The notes: a model not told the origin generated them from the sequence alone. Shown: positions 19,111-28,396, counted from the first letter of the stretch. The stretch is 64,000 nucleotides of DNA from Roseiarcus sp963767245 (GCA_963767245.1 CAVYDG010000022.1:1-64000), one strand, 5' to 3'. A program made the numbers and translations.

Positions 19111-20054
19111 TGGTTCTTCTCCCGCAGCTCGGAATAGAGATAAGGGACCATGATCGCCGCGATGGTCATCAGCATGATGACCGCGCTTGTCGATCCGACC
19201 GCCATCTGGTTGCGGGTGAAGGTATAGGAATACATGAAGGTCGATGGCAGCTCCGCCGCGCCGCCGGGGTTCTTGCCGGTCACCGAGAGCACCAGATCGT
19301 AGGACTTGATCGCCATGTGCGCGAGTATGATGATGGCGGAGAGGAAGACCGGGCGCATGATCGGAAGCACGATGCGCCAATAGGTGGCGAAGGCCGAAGC
19401 CCCGTCGATCTGCGCCGCCTTCAGGATTTCGCCGTCGATGCCGCGCAGGCCGGCGAGAAACATCGCCATCACGAAGCCGGAGGTCTGCCAGATGCCGGCG
19501 ATCGCGACGCAATAGATCATCATCCGCGGATTGACGACCCAGTCGAAGTGGAAGCTCGTCCACCCCCAATCATGCACCGCCTTCTCGAGCCCGATGCCCG
19601 GATCGAGAAAGAGTTTCCAGGCCGTGCCGGTGACGATGAAGGAAAGCGCCAGCGGATAGAGATAGATCGGGCGCAGGATGCCTTCGCCGCGGATCTTCTG
19701 GTCGAGCAGGATCGCCAGCGTCAGGCCGAGGATCAGGCAGAAGACGACATAAAGCCCGCCGAAAATCCCCATGTTGACGATCGCCGTATACCAGCTCGAC
19801 GGCGGGTCGGTCTCGAAGGTCCAATTCCATAGCTTCTGATAATTGGCGAGGCCGATGAGCGTAGTTGAGGTGAAGCCCTTCGAATTGGTGAATGACAGGA
19901 AGAACGTCCAGAGATTGAAGCCGTAGACGAAGATCAGAACCAGCAGGAAGGAAGGCGCGAGCACCAATCTCGGCAGGATGTCCTGGAATCGCCCACGAAG
20001 CGACCGGGCCCGCATGTCGGTCGATACGGCGAGTGGCGCAACTGTCGTGGTCAT
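19107..20054 (-). CDS. Sugar ABC permease (MalF-like)
   Basis: 315 residues from ATG 20054 (M-T-T-T-V-A-P-L); a longer frame upstream has no ribosome site and passes through a hairpin, so this start is preferred. Six membrane spans, the first at L-V-L-A-P-S-F-L-L-V-L-I-F, and the EAA motif E-I-L-K-A-A-Q-I-D-G-A-S near residue 205. It pairs with the MalG-like permease whose start it overlaps. It is the only intact gene of the transporter operon. CUT1 importers take up mono- and oligosaccharides, polyols or their glycosides; substrate unknown. Confidence 0.88.
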   Translation of the reverse strand: MTTTVAPLAVSTDMRARSLRGRFQDILPRLVLAPSFLLVLIFVYGFNLWTFFLSFTNSKGFTSTTLIGLANYQKLWNWTFETDPPSSWYTAIVNMGIFGGLYVVFCLILGLTLAILLDQKIRGEGILRPIYLYPLALSFIVTGTAWKLFLDPGIGLEKAVHDWGWTSFHFDWVVNPRMMIYCVAIAGIWQTSGFVMAMFLAGLRGIDGEILKAAQIDGASAFATYWRIVLPIMRPVFLSAIIILAHMAIKSYDLVLSVTGKNPGGAAELPSTFMYSYTFTRNQMAVGSTSAVIMLMTIAAIMVPYLYSELREKNQ

Positions 20055-20099
20055 CGTCGGTCCTTGCGGTCCTGGCCCCTGATCCTGCAAATGAAAAGG

Positions 20100-20125
20100 C
20101 CTCCCCCGCCACGGCGCGGGGGAGG
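20100..20125 (-). promoter_or_regulatory. Strong intergenic hairpin between binding-protein and permease genes
   Basis: CCTCCCCCGC at 20100-20109 pairs perfectly with GCGGGGGAGG at 20116-20125 around a 6-nt loop. It lies just after the binding-protein stop (20135) and before the permease start, with no T-run. Hairpins in this position usually protect the upstream message or partly stop transcription so the binding protein is made in excess. That role is inferred from position. Confidence 0.55.
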
Positions 20126-20134
20126 AAGATCGCC

Positions 20135-21402
20135 TCACTTGGCGTTGTTAAGCGCTTTGTCGAGTTCCGCAACGGCCGCGTCCGAACTCTTGATCTCGCC
20201 GTGGAAGAACTTGGTCACGACGTCATGGTAGGCGCCCGCGACCGCCGGCGGCTGCGCATAGTTCTGCGCCATCGAGCCAACGAACTTGCCGTCTGCGTTG
20301 GCCTTCTTCACGTCCGCAATGCCCTTCTTGCCGCACATGTCGAAGGCGGTGTCGGGCACGTCCATGCGCGCCGGTACCGAGCCCTTGACGACGTTGAACG
20401 CCGACTGGAAGCTCGGGCTCATCGTCGCGTCGGCAAGCGCCAGCTGCGCCGCCTTGCGATCGGCGGAGACGTCGAACATCGCGAACATGTCGGTGTTATA
20501 GATCACCGAGCCGTCAGTGCCGGGGAAACGGTAGCAAAGGAAATCTTTGCCGGCTTCCTTGTTCGCCGCCTTGAATTCGCCCTTCGCCCAGTCGCCCATC
20601 ACCTGAACGAGCGCGTCGCCCTTGATCACCATGGCGGTGGCGAGGTTCCAGTCGCGGCCGGCGTAGTTCGGGTCGATAAAATCGCGCAGCTTGGCCAGAT
20701 TGTCGAACGACTTCTTCATCGTGTCCGACTTCAGCGCCGACTCGTCGAGATCGACGAAGGCCTTCTTGTAGAAGTCCGATCCGCCGGTCGACATCACGAC
20801 CGAATCGAACATCGTCGCTTCCTGCCAGGGCTGGCCGCCGAGCGCCAGAGCGGAATGACGCCGGCCGCCTTGGCCTTGTCGAGCAGCGCGAGGAAGTCGT
20901 CGAAGGTCTTGGGCTCGGTCCCGCCGATCTTGTCCATCACGGCCTTGTTGAGCCAGATCCAGTTGACGGAATGGATGTTGACCGGGACCGCGTCCCACTT
21001 GCCGTTCGTGGTGGTGAACTTCTGCAACGCCGTCGGAACGACTTTGGCCCAGTCTTCCTTGGTCGCGAGCGACGTGATGTCGCCGAGCTTGCCGGCCTCG
21101 GCGTAGTCGACTGCGTAATAGCCAAGGATTTGCGAAGCGGTCGGCGGATTGCCCGCCGCGACCATCGCCTTCAGCGCGGTCATCGCGGCTTCGCCGCCTC
21201 CGCCCGCGACCGGCACGTCCTTCCAGGCGTAGCCCTCCTTCGCGAGATCCTGCTTGAGAACGTTCAGCGCGGCCGCTTCGCCGCCCGACGTCCACCAATG
21301 CAGCATCTGGACTTCTTTGTCATCGGCCGCAGCGGCGCCGCCGGCGAGGCCAACGGCCCCGACGGCCATCGCGCCGGCCATGAGAATGGAACGAACTTTC
21401 AT
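20135..21402 (-). pseudogene. Sugar ABC transporter substrate-binding protein, one frameshift
   Basis: ATG 21402 starts a signal peptide (M-K-V-R-S-I-L-M-A-G-A-M, cleavage after A-A-A-A), followed by E-V-Q-M-L-H-W-W-T-S-G-G-E, typical of CUT1 family 1 binding proteins. The frame changes near 20855 after A-G-V-I-P-L, then continues A-L-G-G-Q-P-W-Q-E-A to the stop at 20135. About 420 residues restored. Periplasmic capture of a sugar or sugar derivative; no ligand can be read from sequence. Its 180-bp upstream gap is the likely promoter of the transporter half. Confidence 0.85.
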
Positions 21403-21582
21403 TTCAGACCCTTCCTAAACGTCTTTCTCCCACCGGATGCGGTCCGGCTCCGTTCCCAGAAGCGATTGACACTTCCGATCCTTCTTTGTCCGCTCTGCGC
21501 CACGCGGGCCGCCATCTCGTGCGCGGACCCTTATGGACGAGGAACATTTTTTCCTTGGTATATAGCGTTCCTGAATCCTAGC

Positions 21583-22356
21583 CTATCGGCCGAAAAAGTG
21601 CGGCGCCCGTTTTTCCCGAAACGCGGCGACGCCCTCGGCGAGATCCTCAGTCGTCGCACTCAGCGCGCCGGCTAGTCCTTCGATTGGAGCGTCGCGGTCT
21701 TCGCCCTCTGCGAAATTGATCATCGCTTTGATCATCTGCACCGCCACGGGGCCTCGCTTGGCGATATCTGCGGCGATTTCTTCAGCGCGCATGACCCCAT
21801 CGCCCTTTGCAGTAACCTCGTCGACCATTCCGAGCTCCCGCCCCTCTTCCGCAGAAAACATTGCGCCCGCGAGCGCCATGCGCCGAACGACTGACGGCCC
21901 AAATCGCCGAACAAGCCTTTGAGTGCCCGACCAACCGGGCGCCATGCCGAGCCCCGATTCCGGAAGGCCGAGTTTGATCCCGCTTTCGGCGACGCGGATG
22001 TCCGCAACCGCCGCTAGCTCCAAGCCGCCGCCGAACGCGTGACCAGTCAGCGCTGCGATCAGGGGAACGCGCAGCCGCGCGAGTGCTTCGAAGGCGCGGT
22101 GACCTGCACGCGTCCAGTCGCGCCACATTTCCAGCGAGGGGAGCCCGCCCCAGGCCGCGATGTCGCCGCCGGCGCAAAAGGCCTTTCCTTCACCCGAGAG
22201 GATGGCAACTCGCGCCTCTCGCGAGGCTTCGACCGCGCGCGCGGCTTCAGCCAGCCCGTCGATCATCGCCCGATCGAGCGCGTTCAATTTTTCGGCCCGC
22301 TTCATCGTCAGACGGGCAAGCGGGCCTTCAAATGTGAGCTCGATGAAAGGGCTCAT
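21583..22356 (-). CDS. Enoyl-CoA hydratase/isomerase family protein
   Basis: 257 residues from ATG 22356, which overlaps the CoA-transferase stop (ATGA). Crotonase fold: A-F-C-A-G-G-D-I-A-A-W (oxyanion loop 1) and G-H-A-F-G-G-G-L-E-L-A (loop 2). At the usual second-acid position the sequence reads L-P-E-S-G-L-G-M, so Glu is present, while the first catalytic Glu position is occupied by A-L-T-G-H-A-F. Members hydrate enoyl-CoAs or carry out related CoA-thioester chemistry. Co-translation with a CoA-transferase implies that the substrate is first activated as a CoA ester. Confidence 0.88.
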   Translation of the reverse strand: MSPFIELTFEGPLARLTMKRAEKLNALDRAMIDGLAEAARAVEASREARVAILSGEGKAFCAGGDIAAWGGLPSLEMWRDWTRAGHRAFEALARLRVPLIAALTGHAFGGGLELAAVADIRVAESGIKLGLPESGLGMAPGWSGTQRLVRRFGPSVVRRMALAGAMFSAEEGRELGMVDEVTAKGDGVMRAEEIAADIAKRGPVAVQMIKAMINFAEGEDRDAPIEGLAGALSATTEDLAEGVAAFREKRAPHFFGR

Positions 22357-23954
22357 TGAACCCGCTCCAAGGCCGGGCGGAGCTTGAGCTTGATGGGCGC
22401 GGGATGAAACAGCGCTGAATCCATCTTTCGCAGCTGCGCTGCCACCCGCAGCGGAAACTCGGCCTGGGCAAGGACGTCGCGCTTCAGGTCGACACCTGGG
22501 GCCAGTTCGACAATTGTCACGCCCTCCGCTTCCAGGCGAAGAACGCAACGCTCGGTGATGTAGAGAATTTCCTGATTCTGAGCGATCGCCCGAGGGCCCG
22601 AAAATGAGATCTGCTCGACAGAGTGAACGAGTTTCTTGACCTTGCCCTCTTTCGCAATCACCACCGCGCCGACGCTGACCTCAAGCTTGGCGCCGGCGGT
22701 GAAATACCCGGAAAAGACGATCTTCTTTGCGCGCGCCGTGATGTCGACGAAGCCGCCCGCCCCCGCCGTGACGTGGGGCCGCACGCCGAGCTTGGACACG
22801 TTGACCGAGCCCAGGCGATCGATCTGCAGGAATGAGAGCAGCGACAGGTCGAAACCACCGCCCTGGAAGTAGGTGAACTGGGCGGGCGACGGCACGATCG
22901 CCTCGGCGTTGGAGGCGCAGCCGAACTGGAAATCGAGCAAAGGCACGCCCCCCACGGCGCCCTGTTCGATGACCCAGGTCACGGCGCCGTGCCTGCCTTC
23001 CTCGATCAGGATCCGGGGCACGTTCGCGGAAATGCCGAAGCCGATGTTGACCGCATCGCCATCGCGCAGTTCCTGCGCTACCCGCCTCGCGATGACCTTG
23101 GCGACATCGAACTTCGGCATCTCGAAGGACGACAATGGGCGAAAGATCTCGCCCGAAATGGCCGGTTCGTAAGTCGTGTGCGTCGTTTGCAATTGGTCCG
23201 GCGCGACAACGATGTAGTCGACGAGTATGCCGGGCACGACGACGTCATGGGGGCGCAGCGTACCCGACGCGGCCAGCCGTTTGACTTGCGCGATCACAAT
23301 CCCGCCGTTGTTGTGCACCGCGAGAGCTTGATCGAGCGGCCCGAGAATGCCCCCTTCATGCTCGTAGGAAAGATTTCCTCTTTCGTCAGCCGTCGTTGCG
23401 CGAATGATCGCTATCCGCGGAATGATGGTCGGGAAGAACAGCCAGTCGTCGCCGGCGAAGCTGACGCGCTCGACGATCGGCTCCGACGCCGCTTTTGCGT
23501 TCATGGCGCAGCCTTCGTGGACGGGATCAACGAACGTATCCATTCCAACTTTGGTCAGCACGCCAGGCCGTTTCGCCGCCGCCTCGCGGTGAATATCAAA
23601 CAGGATTCCCGAAGGCACGTTGTAGGCCGGGATCGCGTCGCCGGTGATCATCTTCCAGATTGCCGGCGGTTCGGCGGAGGACGGCCCAGACGGATAGGAA
23701 CCAGCCAAAACGCGGGCGAGACATCCCGCCTTCGCGAGATGGTCCACGCCCTTGACGCCCCACATGTCGCCCGCGGCGATCGGATGGAGGGTCGTCAGGT
23801 TCCGCGGATGACCTTCGGCCTCGAACCGTTGTCCGATCGCAGCCAACATGGAGTCAGGGCAACCGAGCGCCGAAGACGAAGAGACCGTGACAATCGCGCC
23901 ATCGGGAATGAGACGAGCGGCGTCTGACGCGGAAATTACCTTTTGCCTGCTCAT
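22353..23954 (-). CDS. Acyl-CoA:carboxylate CoA-transferase (family I, YdiF/Pct-like)
   Basis: 533 residues, a single-chain fusion of alpha and beta halves as in propionate CoA-transferase and YdiF. The alpha half has S-S-S-A-L-G-C-P and later G-P-L-D-Q-A-L. The beta half has the catalytic Glu in W-V-I-E-Q-G-A-V-G-G-V, which forms the gamma-glutamyl-CoA thioester, followed by G-G-G-F-D-L-S. Moves CoA from a donor such as acetyl-CoA onto a carboxylic acid. It lies 8 bp after a Gfo/Idh/MocA gene and overlaps the hydratase, so the three form one translational unit. Confidence 0.92.
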   Translation of the reverse strand: MSRQKVISASDAARLIPDGAIVTVSSSSALGCPDSMLAAIGQRFEAEGHPRNLTTLHPIAAGDMWGVKGVDHLAKAGCLARVLAGSYPSGPSSAEPPAIWKMITGDAIPAYNVPSGILFDIHREAAAKRPGVLTKVGMDTFVDPVHEGCAMNAKAASEPIVERVSFAGDDWLFFPTIIPRIAIIRATTADERGNLSYEHEGGILGPLDQALAVHNNGGIVIAQVKRLAASGTLRPHDVVVPGILVDYIVVAPDQLQTTHTTYEPAISGEIFRPLSSFEMPKFDVAKVIARRVAQELRDGDAVNIGFGISANVPRILIEEGRHGAVTWVIEQGAVGGVPLLDFQFGCASNAEAIVPSPAQFTYFQGGGFDLSLLSFLQIDRLGSVNVSKLGVRPHVTAGAGGFVDITARAKKIVFSGYFTAGAKLEVSVGAVVIAKEGKVKKLVHSVEQISFSGPRAIAQNQEILYITERCVLRLEAEGVTIVELAPGVDLKRDVLAQAEFPLRVAAQLRKMDSALFHPAPIKLKLRPALERVQ

Positions 23955-23961
23955 GCTGGTC

Positions 23962-24969
23962 TCAGACAGTTAAATCAATCGCGGTTTCGGCGCCGGATTG
24001 CGCCGCCTGGAGGGCGGAGAGCGCGACGCTCAGCGACTTGACGCCATCTTCGCCGGTCGCAGACGGCGCGCCGCGTCCTTGGATAGCCTCCTGGAACAGG
24101 CGGATAGAACGCACATACAGTTTTTCGTGATCCAGTTTCAGCGCTTCCTCGCCAGAAGAAGTCCGAACCAGAACGTCGCCCTTCGGCGCCTGGGTCATGC
24201 AATCCAGGCCGATCAGCGATCCCGCGTCTCCATGCACCTCGAACCCGGTGGGAGCGTATTTGGTCGTAAATCCATCATGAAACTGGGCGAGCAACCCGCT
24301 GGAAAAGCGGATGACGCCCATGGCGCCGTCCGCCAGGCCGGCCTGGCCCATGCCTCCATGCGAGCTCATCGCGATCACCGACGTCGGTTCCTCGTCCAGC
24401 ACGAAGCGTAAAGTGTCTGCGTCATGGACAGTAATATCCAGCATGACGCCTCCCCCCGCTTCCGGCCGATTCAGCCGCCATCCCTGCAAATGGGCGGGCA
24501 GATAGACGGAGTGGAAGACACGGGCAAAGAGCGGCTTGCCGATTCTCCCCTCCTTGATCGCGGCGCGCATGGCGCGGTGCGTTGCAGCATTGCGCAGGTG
24601 ATGGTTCGTGCCCATGACCACTCCGCGCTTGCGGCATTCGGCTACCATTGCGCGGGCGTCGGCAAGCGTCAGCGCCAAAGGTTTCTCGCAAAGTACGTGT
24701 TTCCCGGCGGCGGCCGCGGCAAAGACCTGATCGCGATGCAGCTCGTTCGTCGTCGATACGTAGACAGCATCGATTTCCTCCGACGCGACGAGGTCCGCGA
24801 GGCTCGTGGTCGCGTGCCGGATCCCATGCTCGCGCGCGTACTTTGCGGCGCGATCGGCGTTCGTGCTCATGACAGAAACGACTTCACCGCCGTTGGTTCG
24901 GAACGAGCCGATCATGTGTTCCGCCGCAATCGTGCTGGCTCCGATCAGTCCCCAGCGAAGTTTCGTCAT
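23962..24969 (-). CDS. Gfo/Idh/MocA-family NAD(P)-dependent oxidoreductase
   Basis: 335 residues. N-terminal Rossmann domain begins R-W-G-L-I-G-A-S-T-I-A; the family signature V-L-C-E-K-P-L-A lies near residue 95, and the substrate-domain H-D-A-D-T-L-R-F follows M-L-D-I-T-V near 180, placing the usual catalytic His/Asp. Enzymes of this family oxidise a hydroxyl of cyclic sugars, inositols or glycosides. Its ATG overlaps the stop of the LacI gene (ATGA), so the regulator and enzyme are made together. Substrate unknown. Confidence 0.92.
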   Translation of the reverse strand: MTKLRWGLIGASTIAAEHMIGSFRTNGGEVVSVMSTNADRAAKYAREHGIRHATTSLADLVASEEIDAVYVSTTNELHRDQVFAAAAAGKHVLCEKPLALTLADARAMVAECRKRGVVMGTNHHLRNAATHRAMRAAIKEGRIGKPLFARVFHSVYLPAHLQGWRLNRPEAGGGVMLDITVHDADTLRFVLDEEPTSVIAMSSHGGMGQAGLADGAMGVIRFSSGLLAQFHDGFTTKYAPTGFEVHGDAGSLIGLDCMTQAPKGDVLVRTSSGEEALKLDHEKLYVRSIRLFQEAIQGRGAPSATGEDGVKSLSVALSALQAAQSGAETAIDLTV

Positions 24970-26033
24970 CCGCGCGCTTCCATCTCATCGGCGTTCGAAG
25001 CGCCGCACGACGCACGGATGACCAGGGTCGTCGGGCTCAGAACTGTCTCCGGTTCAAAGTCGCCGCTGGCGAGTTGACGCATCAAAAGCTGCGCTGCGCG
25101 CGAGCCAAGATTGCGGCCATTGACCGCAACGCTGCTCAATGCCGGAAGCGTGTATCTGGCCTCTTCAATGTCGTCGAAGCCGATCACAGCGAAATCGCCG
25201 CCGACCGAGATTCCCGCCTCGGTCAAGGCGCGAACAAGACCAATCGCGACCACATCGTTATAACAAAGGGCGGCGGTCGCAGGCATGTGGAGGTTAAGCA
25301 ACTGGGGAGCCGCCGCCCCGCCGCCCGAGTAGTTGATCATCGTCTCGATGACCCGCGATTCCTCGAACGGAATTCCGGCCTCTCGTAAGGCGAGACCATA
25401 GCCGGCGAGACGTTCGTCGCGAACGACCATCGACTTCAGGCCGCCAACGAACGCAATCCGCGTGTGTCCAGCCGCCAAGAGATGAGCCGTCGCCTTGCGC
25501 GCGCCTTCCTTATTCTCCGGCGAGACTATAGACGCCTTGAGTCCGGGAAGACGCCGCATGACCTGTACGACTGGCATGCCCGCGATGAGGGCTTTCAACT
25601 CGTCAGGCGACGAACCGATCGCCGGCGCCAGCACCAGCCCAGCGGCTCCGTGCTCGCGCATCGACCGGATCACCTGCTGCTGGCGGACCGGATTCTCCGC
25701 GGTGTTGGCAAGGAACGGGATATAGGCGCCGCCCTGGCAGGCCTGTTCGATGCCGATCGCCAGCTCGACGTAAAAGGGGTTCGACAGGTCATTAATGACC
25801 ATGCCGATTACGCCGGACTTCGCGCCGCGCAAGGTCGCCGCGCCGCGGTGATAGATGTAGCCGAGCTCCGTCATCGCGTCGGCGACGCGCTCGCGTGTTG
25901 CGTCTGCGACGAGCGAGCTTCCGCCGAGCACCAGCGACACTGTCGATTTGGAAACGCCAGCGCGACGCGCGACATCGACGATGGTCGCTCGACCCCCGCG
26001 AACCTCCACCTCCCCTTGCGCGTCGTCGGTCAT
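24966..26033 (-). CDS. LacI-family transcriptional regulator
   Basis: 355 residues from ATG 26033; the open frame extends further up but only through the promoter region. Helix-turn-helix T-I-V-D-V-A-R-R-A-G-V-S-K-S-T and hinge Y-H-R-G-A-A-T-L-R-G are at residues 15-75, then a periplasmic-binding-protein-like domain with D-L-S-N-P-F-Y and A-V-I-G-F-D-D-I-E-E-A. It heads a minus-strand cluster of oxidoreductase, CoA-transferase, hydratase and sugar transporter, and is divergent from a flavoprotein gene. It probably represses both directions through the palindrome at 26045 and is relieved by a pathway sugar. Confidence 0.93.
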   Translation of the reverse strand: MTDDAQGEVEVRGGRATIVDVARRAGVSKSTVSLVLGGSSLVADATRERVADAMTELGYIYHRGAATLRGAKSGVIGMVINDLSNPFYVELAIGIEQACQGGAYIPFLANTAENPVRQQQVIRSMREHGAAGLVLAPAIGSSPDELKALIAGMPVVQVMRRLPGLKASIVSPENKEGARKATAHLLAAGHTRIAFVGGLKSMVVRDERLAGYGLALREAGIPFEESRVIETMINYSGGGAAAPQLLNLHMPATAALCYNDVVAIGLVRALTEAGISVGGDFAVIGFDDIEEARYTLPALSSVAVNGRNLGSRAAQLLMRQLASGDFEPETVLSPTTLVIRASCGASNADEMEARG

Positions 26034-26044
26034 GAGCGTCCGAT

Positions 26045-26058
26045 TTGGATCGTTCCAA
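26045..26058. promoter_or_regulatory. Candidate LacI-type operator
   Basis: TTGGATCGTTCCAA is a 14-bp palindrome with perfect 5-bp arms and the central CG typical of LacI/GalR operators. It lies 12 bp upstream of the lacI-type start. A related half site, TTTGGAACG, occurs at about 26119-26127, some 70 bp away and upstream of the divergent flavoprotein gene, so looping or dual control is possible. Identified by symmetry and position only. Confidence 0.5.
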
Positions 26059-26191
26059 TCAGAATTGCCGAATCTCACCCTCAAACTGCGAATGCAATTG
26101 CGACAATTGGCAAGAGATTTGGAACGTGCTAGTAAATTTTTACTTGGTCTTGACCGTCCCGTCAACCCCATCGCGGACAACGCCCCTGCGC

Positions 26192-28258
26192 ATGACCGTT
26201 CCACAGGAGATCCTCGACGGACTGACGGACGTGACCATGCCGCGGCTCGCAACCGAGAGGCCGCCCAAAGAGTTCGTAGCCGCTCACGGCTTCTCCCTGC
26301 CCGTGCACCGATGTGAAGCCCTGGTCCTCGGAAGCGGCGCGGCAGGACTGCGAGCCGCTGTCGAGATGAAACGGCGTGGGGTGGACGTTGTCATCGCCAC
26401 CCAAAGCGCATTCGGGGGAACGTCCGCCTGCTCAGGATCCGACAAGCAGACCCTTCACACCGCCAACGGGGCCGGACAAGGCGACGACTACCGCGTCATG
26501 GCGGACGCGCTGGGCGCGGGCGGCGCGATGGACGAAGACACGGCTTATGTCGAAGCGGTCGGTTCGTCACGGGCGCTCTCCTCACTGCAGTTCATGGGGC
26601 TGCCTGTACCCCAGGACCGGCTCGGCGGCGTGTTGCGCTATCAAACGGACCATGACGAGGTTGGGCGCGCGACGAGCTGTGGACCGCGAACCTCTCGCCT
26701 CATGGTGCAGACGCTGGCAAACGAAGCGATCCGGCTGAACGTCCCGATTTTCAATGGTACGACCGGCATCCGTTTGCTCGTCGAATCCAACGCAGGGCGA
26801 CGTTTTGTCGGCGCGCTGGCGATCTCGCCCAAGCGCCGCACAAAAGACAATCCGCTCGGGCTCAACGTATTTCTGAGCGGCGCGCTCGTCATCGCCACCG
26901 GCGGACCGGGCGAGCTTTATCGCGACAGCGTCTATCCGCGACATTGTTTCGGCTCGCTCGGCCTTGCGCTGGAGGCCGGGATCGATGCGGTCAACCTGAC
27001 GGAAAGCCAATTCGGAATCGGGACGCCTCGGGATCACTTTCCCTGGAATCTCTCCGGAACCTACGTCCAGTGCATGCCCTGTATCTACTCGCGTGACTCG
27101 CAAGGCGCCGAGCGGAATTTCCTCGCCGACTGTTACCGGACCACGCGCGAACTTGCATCGAACATCTTTCGCAAGGGCTACCAGTGGCCGTTCCACGCGA
27201 CCCGCATGCTGGACTTCGGCTCGAGCCTTCTCGACCTTGCGGTCTTCCGGGAAACTCGGGCCGGACGCAAGGTCTTCATGGACTTCAATCGGAACCCCCT
27301 CGCTGTGCCCGGAGACGCGGAGTTCAGCCTCGACAGGCTGGATGACGACGTCCGTGCGTATCTTGGCAAGAGCGGCGCGCTGCTCGAAGCGCCGCTGGAC
27401 CGTCTGCGCCAGATGAACCCTCTGTCGATCGAGCTCTACAAGCGGTACAAATACGACATCACTCGCGATCCCCTCGAGTTCGCAATCAACAACCAGCATA
27501 TGAACGGCGGTCTGGCCGTCGACACATGGGGCGAGACGAGTCTGCGCAACTGCTACGCGGTCGGCGAGGTCGCCGGCACGCACGGGGTGACGAGGCCGGG
27601 CGGCGCCGCGCTCAACGCGGGACAGGTCTTTGGCACGCGCTGCGCCGAGCACATCGCCGCGAGGCGCCCGTCCAATTCCGGTCTTGGTGCGGACTTCGCC
27701 CTCGTCAACCACGCCATCGAACGCGTTGTCGACGTCCTGAAGGCCGATAGCGCTCTGACCGTCGGCGCGATCCGAAATGACGTTCAGGCCCGCATGAGCG
27801 ATTATGCCGGCATTCTTTGCAACGCGAACGACGTGGGTTCGGCTCTCGATGCGGCCCGGGCGCTGAATGAGTCGATCCGACAGCAGGGCATCGCGTACGA
27901 CGGGGCCTCCGGGGCCCTGCGGGCGCTGCAGTGGCAGCAGACGGCGCTCCTCTCCGAGGCTGTCCTAACGGCGCTCGCGTTCTTTATCGAGCACTCCGGA
28001 GGCAGCCGCGGCGCCCGGGCGCTTTGCGCGCCAGATGGGGATCGCCTTCCTATGGCTCGCACAGGCCCTCTTGAGGACTTCCGGTTTGCTGCTGAGCGGC
28101 CAGAAGGCCGCGCCGAGCAGATTCATGTTCGCCTGAAGGGCGAGAGGTTCGCTTGCACGACTCGGCCCGTGCGGCGTCGTGATCAGGTCTCCCAGCCGTT
28201 CTTCGAGCGGGACTGGCCCGGCTTCCTGACCGGCGCAATCCACAATGCCGTTCTTTGA
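26192..28258 (+). CDS. FAD-dependent oxidoreductase of the fumarate reductase/succinate dehydrogenase flavoprotein type
   Basis: 688 residues from ATG 26192; earlier in-frame sequence lies in the divergent promoter. FAD-binding A-L-V-L-G-S-G-A-A-G-L near residue 40, and the flavin-contact region A-F-G-G-T-S-A-C-S-G. The active-site block G-V-T-R-P-G-G-A-A-L-N-A-G-Q near 470-485 follows N-G-G-L-A-V-D, as in FrdA, SdhA and AprA relatives. No iron-sulfur or cytochrome partner is adjacent, so it would take electrons from a soluble donor or act alone. The divergent arrangement with lacI links it to the sugar/CoA cluster. Exact reaction unknown. Confidence 0.85.
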   Translation: MTVPQEILDGLTDVTMPRLATERPPKEFVAAHGFSLPVHRCEALVLGSGAAGLRAAVEMKRRGVDVVIATQSAFGGTSACSGSDKQTLHTANGAGQGDDYRVMADALGAGGAMDEDTAYVEAVGSSRALSSLQFMGLPVPQDRLGGVLRYQTDHDEVGRATSCGPRTSRLMVQTLANEAIRLNVPIFNGTTGIRLLVESNAGRRFVGALAISPKRRTKDNPLGLNVFLSGALVIATGGPGELYRDSVYPRHCFGSLGLALEAGIDAVNLTESQFGIGTPRDHFPWNLSGTYVQCMPCIYSRDSQGAERNFLADCYRTTRELASNIFRKGYQWPFHATRMLDFGSSLLDLAVFRETRAGRKVFMDFNRNPLAVPGDAEFSLDRLDDDVRAYLGKSGALLEAPLDRLRQMNPLSIELYKRYKYDITRDPLEFAINNQHMNGGLAVDTWGETSLRNCYAVGEVAGTHGVTRPGGAALNAGQVFGTRCAEHIAARRPSNSGLGADFALVNHAIERVVDVLKADSALTVGAIRNDVQARMSDYAGILCNANDVGSALDAARALNESIRQQGIAYDGASGALRALQWQQTALLSEAVLTALAFFIEHSGGSRGARALCAPDGDRLPMARTGPLEDFRFAAERPEGRAEQIHVRLKGERFACTTRPVRRRDQVSQPFFERDWPGFLTGAIHNAVL

Positions 28259-28396
28259 AGAAAGGCGGAGACAGCCGTAACCAATGGAAGCGCTCAACCG
28301 CAATGTCGTGCCTTTGACCCGATCCGAAGGTTTCCCGGGTCGGCATGACGTTTTTGCGGCCGTGCGAACTTGGGCAGCAAAACGAATTTTCGTGCT

